A stretch of DNA of 11,574 nucleotides. Origin: Paracoccaceae bacterium. Its GTDB lineage: Bacteria > Pseudomonadota > Alphaproteobacteria > Rhodobacterales > Rhodobacteraceae. Of the stretch, positions 5,898 to 11,574 are shown in pieces; the stretch's first letter is position 1; every line of letters begins with the position of its first letter. The notes under the pieces are model-generated. The model made no database searches, was not told the DNA's origin, and worked only from the letters and a program-made list of their open reading frames with translations. A program made the translations under genes and the position numbers. The stretch covers positions 1-11,574 of the forward strand of contig QKHF01000135.1 of NCBI GenBank assembly GCA_003250135.1. Direction: 5' to 3'.

Positions 5898-7316
5898 ATG
5901 CCCGGCGCGCCGACCGCCCAGTCCAACCTGCGCTCCGCCGCCGAGTATCAGGCGATGGACGCGGCCCATCACTGGCACCCGTTCACCGACACCGGCCACC
6001 TGGCGAAAAAGGGCGCGCGCGTGATCGCCAAGGCCAAGGGCTGCTGGCTGGAGACGGTGGACGGAGAGCGCATCCTCGACGGCATGGCCGGGCTCTGGTG
6101 CGTGAATGTCGGCTATGGCCGGGAGGAGATCGTCGAGGCCGTCGCCCGGCAGATGCGCGAGCTGCCCTTCTACAACACGTTCTTCCAGACCACACACCCG
6201 CCCGCAGCCGAGTTCGCCGCCGCGCTGGCCGAGGTCGCGCCCGAGGGCTTCAACCGGATCTTCTTCACCAATTCCGGGTCCGAGGCGAACGACACCGTGT
6301 TCCGGCTGGCCCGCGTCTACTGGGACTGCATGGGCAAGCCCTCGAAGAAGATCTTCATCGGGCGCAAGAACGCCTATCACGGCTCCACGGTCGTCGGCGC
6401 AAGCCTGGGCGGCATGGGCGCGATGCACGGCCAATCCGGCCTTCCGATCGAGGGGATCGAGCATATCGGCCAGCCCTGGTGGTTCGGCGAGGGCCGCACC
6501 ATGGGTCCTGGCGTCAGCGAAGACGGGTTTGGCCTGATGCGGGCGCGCGAACTGGAGGCGAAGATCGAGGAAATCGGCGAGGAGAATGTCTGCGCCTTCA
6601 TCGCGGAGCCGATTCAGGGCGCGGGCGGCGTGGTGATCCCGCCGGACAGCTACTGGCCCGAGATCCAGCGCATTTGCGACGAGCGCGAGATCCTGCTGAT
6701 CGTCGACGAGGTGATTTGCGGCTTCGGCCGGACGGGAAACTGGTGGGGCTCTGACACGTTCAACATCAAGCCGGACCTGATGCCGATCGCGAAGGGCATG
6801 ACCTCGGGCTACATCCCGATGGGCGGGCTGATGATCTCGGACAAGGTCGCGGAACCTGTGATCGACAAGGCGGGCGAGTTCTTCCACGGCTACACCTATT
6901 CCGGCCACCCGGCGGCGTGTGCGGCGGGTCTGGCGAATCTGCGCATCCTGAAAGAGGAGAAGCTCGTCGAGCGCGTTCGCGACGATATCGGCCCCTATCT
7001 GCAGGAGCGCTGGCTGAAATTGGTCGACCACCCGCTGGTGGGCGAAGCCCGTATCCGGGGTCTTGTCGGCGCGCTGGAGCTGGTCAAGCGCAAGGAGCCC
7101 ACGATCGAGATGTTCGAGGAGCGCGGCCGCGCGGGCGAGATCTGCCGCGACCTCTCCGTCGAGCACGGTCTGGTGATGCGCCATGTCGGCGACGCGATGA
7201 TCATCTCGCCGCCCCTGACCCTGTCCGAGGGCGAGGCGGACGTGCTGGTCGAGCGCGCCTGGCAGACGCTGGACGCGCTGGCCGACCGGCTGACGCGGGA
7301 TGGCCTGCTAAGTTAG
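5898..7316 (+). CDS. spuC: Putrescine--pyruvate aminotransferase (SpuC type, class III, PLP)
   Basis: A 472-residue class III aminotransferase, expected to move an amino group from putrescine to pyruvate, giving 4-aminobutanal (1-pyrroline) and alanine. Visible motifs are the N-terminal HHWHPFTD, GMAGLWCVNVGYGREE (62-77), the PLP-phosphate region TNSGSEAND (124-132), AYHGSTVVGASLGG, AEPIQGAGGV, VDEVICGFGRTG with D270 contacting the PLP ring nitrogen, and MPIAKGMTSGYIPMGG with Schiff-base lysine K299. FFQTTHPP and HGYTYSGHPAAC follow the SpuC pattern closely from memory of the Pseudomonas protein. Start 5898 is chosen because GGGAG lies 8 bases upstream; a TTG at 5883 would place the start inside operator 2. 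Omega-amino-acid or beta-alanine aminotransferases are relatives, but the polyamine neighbours favour putrescine. Confidence 0.87.
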   Translation: MPGAPTAQSNLRSAAEYQAMDAAHHWHPFTDTGHLAKKGARVIAKAKGCWLETVDGERILDGMAGLWCVNVGYGREEIVEAVARQMRELPFYNTFFQTTHPPAAEFAAALAEVAPEGFNRIFFTNSGSEANDTVFRLARVYWDCMGKPSKKIFIGRKNAYHGSTVVGASLGGMGAMHGQSGLPIEGIEHIGQPWWFGEGRTMGPGVSEDGFGLMRARELEAKIEEIGEENVCAFIAEPIQGAGGVVIPPDSYWPEIQRICDEREILLIVDEVICGFGRTGNWWGSDTFNIKPDLMPIAKGMTSGYIPMGGLMISDKVAEPVIDKAGEFFHGYTYSGHPAACAAGLANLRILKEEKLVERVRDDIGPYLQERWLKLVDHPLVGEARIRGLVGALELVKRKEPTIEMFEERGRAGEICRDLSVEHGLVMRHVGDAMIISPPLTLSEGEADVLVERAWQTLDALADRLTRDGLLS

Positions 7317-7380
7317 ACACCCGGCTCGAATTCCGAGCGCTGACCAATACTTGGCGCCCTCGGAGAGAGGTTACGAAGCC

Positions 7381-7410
7381 TTCGCGAATTCGTCACATTC
7401 GCGTTAGTCT
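7381..7410 (+). promoter_or_regulatory. Weak candidate promoter for the cyclase gene
   Basis: TAGTCT at 7405-7410 keeps the key T1, A2 and T6 of a -10; TTCGCG at 7381-7386 lies 18 bases upstream as a poor -35. The RNA would start at or next to the ATG at 7417, which has no Shine-Dalgarno sequence. Suggestive only. Confidence 0.27.
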
Positions 7411-7416
7411 GGGCCG

Positions 7417-8640
7417 ATGACAGACCTCGCCGCGTCTCCTGCTCAGCACACGCCGTCCACGGCTTCGCCTATCGACTGGCGACCCGAGGACGCCGTCGCA
7501 TGGCTCGATGGCGGCGGGCGGTTTGCGCAGACCACCAGCGAGCTTCTGGACGGCATATCCAAGGCGCTGGTTCAGGCGGGCGCGCCGCTCATCAGGACCC
7601 GCTTCTCGTTCCAGACCCTGCACCCGCTCATTCGCCTCATCACCGTCAAATGGTGGCTGGGGCGCGGCGCGACCCACGAGATCGGCGCCGCCCATGGGCT
7701 TGAAGCCAAGCCGAAATTCGTTGGTAGCCCGCTCGAGGCGGTCTTCACCCAGAACCGTGTGTTTCGCCGCAAGCTGGAGCAACTCGACCCCGCGAGCGAC
7801 CATCGCATCCTGTTCGACATTCGCGACCAGGGCGGGACTGACTATCTGGCCGCCCCGATCCACTTCGCAGGGCCGGAAAAGGGCATGTTCGCCATTGTCT
7901 CGGACGCGTCGGAAGGGTTCACGGACGCGCAGATCGCGGGATTCGAAAAGCTTTGCGAACGCATCGCGCCGGTTCTGGAGGCGCTGATCCAACGCCACAT
8001 CGCCGAAACACTGCTTGAGACCTATATCGGGCGGCGGTCCGGGAAGCAGGTTCTCCGCGGGTTGGTCAAGCGCGGCGACGCGGAGCAGATCACCGCCGCG
8101 TTTTGGTATTCGGACTTTCGCGATTTCACCCGGCTGACCGAGACCCGGCCGATCATCGAAGTGCTCGACACGGTGAACCGGTATTTCGAGATCGCGTGGG
8201 AGGAGGCCAAACCGCGCGGCGGCGAAGTGATCAACCTGATTGGCGACGCGCTGCTGATGATCTTTCCAGTGAGTGGTGAAACCAGCCCCGACGACGCCTG
8301 CCGGGCGGCGCTTGAAACGGCGCGCGCCGCGCTGAAGAAGGCCGCGGACGACTCCCGCCTACGCTTCGGGGTAGGCCTGCATTTCGGCGAGGCGATCTAT
8401 GGCAATATCGGCGCGCCCGACCGACTGGACTTCACGGTGATGGGCGCGGCCGTCAACCGAGCTGCGCGGCTGGAATCGCTGACCAAGGAGATCGGAGAGC
8501 CGATCCTCGCCTCGGCCGCATTCATGGAGCATATCGACGAGGCCGCCTGCGCCTACGGGCGCCATGCGGTGAAGGGGCTGGCCGAGCCGATGGAGATATT
8601 CGCCCCGGCCGCCGTCAAGCATGAAGCGCCGGGCGCTTAG
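7417..8640 (+). CDS. Class III adenylate/guanylate cyclase with N-terminal sensor-like domain
   Basis: A 407-residue soluble protein. Residues ~225-395 are a class III cyclase domain: SDFRDFT with metal ligand D233, GGEVINLIGDALLMIF with second metal ligand D277 exactly 44 residues later, and FTVMGAAVNRAARLE with T340 at the second purine-contact position and transition-state residues N347 and R351. The purine-binding lysine expected four residues before D277 is N273, so nucleotide choice (ATP or GTP) is uncertain. Residues ~30-195 form an N-terminal domain with GAPLIRTRFSFQTLHPL, a conserved TLHP-type region seen in many alphaproteobacterial cyclases and of GAF-like length, followed by ETYIGRRSGKQVLRGLVKRGD linking to the catalytic part. 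No membrane segment is visible. There is no ribosome site at the ATG. The TAG stop overlaps the stop of the convergent DUF465 gene. Confidence 0.87.
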   Translation: MTDLAASPAQHTPSTASPIDWRPEDAVAWLDGGGRFAQTTSELLDGISKALVQAGAPLIRTRFSFQTLHPLIRLITVKWWLGRGATHEIGAAHGLEAKPKFVGSPLEAVFTQNRVFRRKLEQLDPASDHRILFDIRDQGGTDYLAAPIHFAGPEKGMFAIVSDASEGFTDAQIAGFEKLCERIAPVLEALIQRHIAETLLETYIGRRSGKQVLRGLVKRGDAEQITAAFWYSDFRDFTRLTETRPIIEVLDTVNRYFEIAWEEAKPRGGEVINLIGDALLMIFPVSGETSPDDACRAALETARAALKKAADDSRLRFGVGLHFGEAIYGNIGAPDRLDFTVMGAAVNRAARLESLTKEIGEPILASAAFMEHIDEAACAYGRHAVKGLAEPMEIFAPAAVKHEAPGA

Positions 8641-8885
8641 GCCCCCGCTTCCTCCTTGATCATCTGGTAAAGCTGATCCTTCAGCGCCATGCGCTCCTTG
8701 CGCATCCTGTGCTCTGTCACTTCGTCGGTCGGCTCGACATTGGTCTCCGCCCGGTGAATGGCGCGGTTGAGCTTGTGGTACTCGTCGAACAGCACGGCAA
8801 AGTCCGGGCTGCTGACCTTCAGGCGGTGAATTGCGTCGGTGTGCTCAGGGAATTCCGCCGGCAATTCATGCGGTGTATGGGACAT
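8637..8885 (-). CDS. DUF465 (YdcH-like) small protein
   Basis: An 82-residue charged protein, mostly helical and coiled-coil-like, matching the DUF465/YdcH family: MSHTPHELPAEFPEH, then DAIHRLKVSSPDFAVLFDEYHKLNRAIHRAE, and a C-terminal LKDQLYQMI. The function of the family is not established. Start 8885 is chosen because AGGAG lies about 8 bases upstream and SHTPHELP is the usual beginning; an in-frame ATG at 8900 would put this ribosome site inside the coding region. It converges with the cyclase gene: its TAA (8639-8637) overlaps the cyclase TAG (8638-8640), so the coding regions share four bases. The 101-base gap upstream to 8987 holds no convincing promoter. Confidence 0.88.
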   Translation of the reverse strand: MSHTPHELPAEFPEHTDAIHRLKVSSPDFAVLFDEYHKLNRAIHRAETNVEPTDEVTEHRMRKERMALKDQLYQMIKEEAGA

Positions 8886-8986
8886 CTGCCTCTCCTGCAT
8901 TCGGGTTTTGACGAGGGCAACTTGGACCGCGGACGTAGTCTTCGAATTGACCCGGATCAACCCGGTGCAGTTTTGTCGTTTCGTCC

Positions 8987-9526
8987 CTATTCCCGCTTCG
9001 TGAGCGCCTCGATCGCGTCGGCGAGGTCCACGTCCTCGATGTTCAGCGCATTGCGCTCAACGCGGCGGTTATGCGCCTCACGCAGGACGTCAGCATGCGT
9101 CGCGCCCGTCGGAGGCTCGAACTTGTAGGAGGCGAGTTCGATCAGCTGGCCCAGCGGCTCGCGGAAATAGATCGACCACATGAAGCCCCGATCAACCTCG
9201 CCAGAATGCGAAATCCCACGCGAATCCAGACGTTTGACGACCTGCTTGTAGGTGGCCAGGCTGACCATGAAGGCGAGATGATGCAGGTTGCCGGGCGCGT
9301 TCGGATTCGCCTTCGAATCCCGCTCCCGGTCCTCCTTTGTGAACACCGTGATCAGCCGACCGTCGCCAGGATCGAAATAGAGATGGTTGATCTCGTGATT
9401 GTCGAGATTGGGCTGCTCGAACACCAGCGGCATGCCCAACAGTCCCTCCCAGAAATCGATCGAGGTCTGCCGGTCCGCTCCGTTCAATGTGATGTGATGC
9501 ACGCCCTGCGTCTGAATCCGTGACAT
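8987..9526 (-). CDS. VOC-fold (glyoxalase/extradiol dioxygenase superfamily) protein
   Basis: A 179-residue vicinal-oxygen-chelate protein. Two beta-alpha-beta modules are visible: GVHHITLNGADRQTSIDFWEGLLGMPLVF (8-36) with NHLYFDPGDGRLITVF, then GNLHHLAFMV (79-88) with MWSIYFREPLGQLIELAS (116-133). Metal ligands are probably H10 or H11, H82 or H83, and E130, the usual His/His/Glu set, so it is likely an active metalloenzyme. The reaction (lyase, isomerase, dioxygenase) cannot be told from the sequence. The start at 9526 has GGGAGG six bases upstream; a longer frame reaching back to 9694 runs into the oxidase gene and is rejected. It follows the molybdenum oxidase gene by 11 bases on the same strand, so the two are probably co-transcribed and may act on the same substrate. 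Confidence 0.85.
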   Translation of the reverse strand: MSRIQTQGVHHITLNGADRQTSIDFWEGLLGMPLVFEQPNLDNHEINHLYFDPGDGRLITVFTKEDRERDSKANPNAPGNLHHLAFMVSLATYKQVVKRLDSRGISHSGEVDRGFMWSIYFREPLGQLIELASYKFEPPTGATHADVLREAHNRRVERNALNIEDVDLADAIEALTKRE

Positions 9527-9537
9527 CTTTCGCCTCC

Positions 9538-11574
9538 CTATTCTGCAGCGCCGACGCCCGCGTCCCGCAGCCAACCCCACATTCTGAGCGGCGTCAGCGG
9601 CATGTCGACATGGCGCACGCCCGCATCCCAGACCGCGTCCAGCGCGGCGTTGGTCACCGCGGCCAGCGCGCCGACCGTCCCCGCCTCGCCGCAACCCTTC
9701 ATGCCCAGCGCGTTGGCGGTCGAGGGAACCCCCTCATGGTGGAACGGGATCATCGGCGCGTCCTCCGCCCGCGGCATGGCGTAATCCATAAACGTCCCCG
9801 AAAGCAGCTGCCCATCGCCGTCCCAGACCACGTGCTCGGTGATCGCCTGCCCGATCCCCTGCACCACGCCGCCATGCACCTGCCCCTCGGCCAGCATGGG
9901 GTTCATCAGCACGCCGAAATCGTCGGCCACAGTGTATCTGACCACCTGCGTGCGGCCGGTCGTGGGGTCCACCTCCACTTCGGCGATATGCGCGCCGTTG
10001 GGAAAGGACCGGGCCGGAACCACGGTCTCGGTCGTCTGCGTCAGAAGCTCCGTCCGCCCCCTGGCGCGGGCGACCCCCGCCAGCTCCAGCAGCGTCAGCG
10101 CCCGGTCGGTGCCGGCGATGCGGAAGGCGCCCTCCTCCCACACCAGATCGGCCGAGGCGACCTCCAGTTCCTCCTCGGCCAGCGGGCGCATCTTTTCGAT
10201 CAGATCGTCCGAGGCGCCGAGGATCGCGGTTCCTTGCATGGTGACGGAGCGCGAGCCGCCGGTGCCGCCGCCATGGGCGATCCGGTCGCTGTCGCCCTGC
10301 ACGATGCGGATCTTCTCGAACGGCAGGCCCGTGCGTTCGTGCAGGATCTGGGCGTAGACCGTCTCATGCCCCTGCCCGTTCGACTGCGTGCCGACCGCCA
10401 GCTCCACGCCCCCGTCCTCAGTAAAAGCGATGGTCGCGGTCTCGTCCTTATCGCCGAGGATCGACTCGATGTAGTAGCAGAGCCCCCGCCCAAGCAGCCT
10501 GCCGCGCGCCGCCGCCTCCGCCTTGCGCGCCGGGAACCCATCCCAATCCGCCTCGGCCTTCGAACGGGCCAAAACCCGGTCGAAATCGCCAACATCGTAC
10601 AACTCGCCCACGGCCGTGCGGTAGGGGAAGGTCCTGATCCAGCTTTTCCGGCGCACTTCGTCCTGCCCGATGCCGAACTGGCGCGAAGCGGCGTCCATCA
10701 ACCGCTCCAGCGCATAGATCGCCTCGGGCCGCCCAGCGCCGCGATAGGCGTCGACAGGCGTGGTGTTGGTGAAGACGCCTTTGACGTTCATGAACACGGT
10801 TTGCACGTCATAGACGCCCGGCAGCACGAACTTGGCCACGGTCGAGGGGATATAGGCCGCATAGGGCGACAGATACGCCCCCATCGCCGCCACGCAGGTC
10901 ACGCGAAGCGCCTGCAACTTGTGGTCTTTGTCAAACGCGCCTTCGATGGTGGTGACGTTGTCGCGGCCCATCGAGTCGGAGACGAACGCCTCGGCCCGGT
11001 CGGCAACCCATTTTACCGGCCGCCCGACGACCCGCGCCGCCTGTGCGATCGCGACATGCTCGGGATAATAGAACCCCTTCATGCCGAACCCGCCGCCGAC
11101 ATCCGGCGTGATCAGGTGGATGTCCTCGGAGGGCACGCGCAGGCGCTTGGAGAGCTCGGTTTTGGTCCCCCACGGCCCCTGCCCGTTGATCGCCATATGG
11201 AGGCGGCCGTCTTCGCCCCACTCGGCGAGGCAACCGCGCGTCTCCATGGAGTTCACCACCACGCGGTTGTTGATCAGGTCCAGCGAGACCACATGCGCCG
11301 CCGCGTCGAACGATGCCGCGGTCGCATCCTCATCGCCAATCGCCCAGTCGAAGCATAGATTCCCGGGCGCATCCCCATGCAGTTGCGGCGAGCCCTCATC
11401 CATCGCGCGGGCGGTGTCGGTGACGACGGGAAGGTCGTCACATTCGACCATCACCAGCTCGGCGGCGTCCTTGGCCTGATCCAGCGTCTCGGCGATCACC
11501 ATGGCGACCGGCTCGCCCACATACCGCACGCGGCCGCTCGCGAGGATGGGTCGCCTTGGGCGCACGCTCATGCT
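9538..11574 (-). CDS. Xanthine dehydrogenase family molybdenum-binding subunit, form II CoxL-like (partial, N-terminus missing)
   Basis: The C-terminal 678 residues of a molybdenum-hydroxylase large subunit. Numbering from the internal ATG at 11571, the visible motifs are RVRYVGEPVAMVIAET (14-29), TPDVGGGFGMKGFYYPEH (155-172), AYRGAGRPEA (275-284, bases 10722-10749), GTQSNGQGHETV (395-405), GGGTGGSRSV (434-443) and MKGCGEAGTVG, with E629 the conserved active-site glutamate. The active-site loop is AYRGAGR, the form II signature, rather than AYxCSFR of true CO dehydrogenases, so CO is probably not the substrate. Such subunits work with an FAD subunit and a 2Fe-2S subunit, which are not in the window. 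The family is ~770-800 residues, so about 100 N-terminal residues lie beyond the right edge; the ATG at 11571 is internal. The downstream VOC gene is 11 bases away. Confidence 0.9.
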   Translation of the reverse strand, partial: SMSVRPRRPILASGRVRYVGEPVAMVIAETLDQAKDAAELVMVECDDLPVVTDTARAMDEGSPQLHGDAPGNLCFDWAIGDEDATAASFDAAAHVVSLDLINNRVVVNSMETRGCLAEWGEDGRLHMAINGQGPWGTKTELSKRLRVPSEDIHLITPDVGGGFGMKGFYYPEHVAIAQAARVVGRPVKWVADRAEAFVSDSMGRDNVTTIEGAFDKDHKLQALRVTCVAAMGAYLSPYAAYIPSTVAKFVLPGVYDVQTVFMNVKGVFTNTTPVDAYRGAGRPEAIYALERLMDAASRQFGIGQDEVRRKSWIRTFPYRTAVGELYDVGDFDRVLARSKAEADWDGFPARKAEAAARGRLLGRGLCYYIESILGDKDETATIAFTEDGGVELAVGTQSNGQGHETVYAQILHERTGLPFEKIRIVQGDSDRIAHGGGTGGSRSVTMQGTAILGASDDLIEKMRPLAEEELEVASADLVWEEGAFRIAGTDRALTLLELAGVARARGRTELLTQTTETVVPARSFPNGAHIAEVEVDPTTGRTQVVRYTVADDFGVLMNPMLAEGQVHGGVVQGIGQAITEHVVWDGDGQLLSGTFMDYAMPRAEDAPMIPFHHEGVPSTANALGMKGCGEAGTVGALAAVTNAALDAVWDAGVRHVDMPLTPLRMWGWLRDAGVGAAE

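Noticed and set aside
5676..7184. 502-residue minus-strand open frame
   Set aside because: Shadow of the aminotransferase gene, which has every class III motif on the plus strand.
7324..7338. GCTCG-AATTC-CGAGC hairpin after the aminotransferase as a terminator
   Set aside because: The stem is only five base pairs and no T-run follows. At most it is a weak RNA hairpin.
8952..8970. Repeated ACCCGG near 8951-8965 between the VOC and DUF465 genes as an operator
   Set aside because: Only six bases, in GC-rich DNA, with no symmetry beyond CCGG and no clear promoter alongside.
9524..9694. Longer VOC protein starting at 9694
   Set aside because: The extension overlaps the end of the oxidase gene and is Arg/Gly-rich. 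The start at 9526 has GGGAGG and the normal VOC beginning.
9520..11358. 612-residue plus-strand open frame
   Set aside because: Antisense shadow of the molybdenum oxidase gene; Arg/His/Gly-rich, with no recognisable motif. Long antisense frames are common at this GC content.

Overview
The window is GC-rich, densely packed bacterial DNA with short intergenic gaps. Gene content and protein style (CbtB/CbtA cobalt uptake with BluB under a cobalamin riboswitch, a SpuC-type aminotransferase, a DUF465 protein, a TLHP-type class III cyclase, a form II CoxL-like oxidase) suggest an aerobic alphaproteobacterium, most likely Rhodobacterales or a relative. The lineage is inferred from style, not proven. 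No tRNA, rRNA, insertion sequence, phage gene or CRISPR array was seen.

Region 1 (1-1661) is vitamin B12 supply on the minus strand. A promoter and a full cobalamin riboswitch precede cbtB, cbtA and the start of bluB, which runs off the left edge. The only gap above 300 bases (1294-1661) is filled by the riboswitch, its promoter, and a 12-base direct repeat upstream of a plus-strand gene.

Region 2 (1662-7316) centres on agmatine/putrescine breakdown. A PfkB-family sugar or nucleoside kinase (plus) converges, 7 bases apart, on a minus-strand pair: an agmatinase-like ureohydrolase and a PuuA-like glutamine-synthetase-fold ligase that overlap by ATGA. Divergent from the pair is a GntR/FCD regulator followed by a putrescine--pyruvate aminotransferase (SpuC type). 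Two palindromes sharing the core TGTGATCACA sit in the agmatinase/gntR gap and in front of the aminotransferase. Two look-alike promoters (TTGACG, 17-base spacer, CACAAT or CAAAAT) are placed so that the palindromes cover their -10 or start regions. The simplest reading is one GntR regulon: agmatine to putrescine and urea, then removal of putrescine by transamination and/or gamma-glutamylation. The downstream aldehyde dehydrogenase is not in the window, and the kinase has no obvious role in it.

Region 3 (7317-8885) holds a class III nucleotide cyclase with an N-terminal sensor-like domain, whose stop codon overlaps that of a convergent DUF465 small protein.

Region 4 (8987-11574) is a minus-strand pair: a large molybdenum-hydroxylase subunit (form II CoxL-like, truncated by the right edge) followed 11 bases later by a VOC-fold protein.

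Most of the window is ordinary metabolism. The points worth a second look are the two-operator GntR circuit with a probably leaderless regulator mRNA, the altered purine-binding residue in the cyclase, the oxidase/VOC pair of unknown substrate, and the unassigned kinase.
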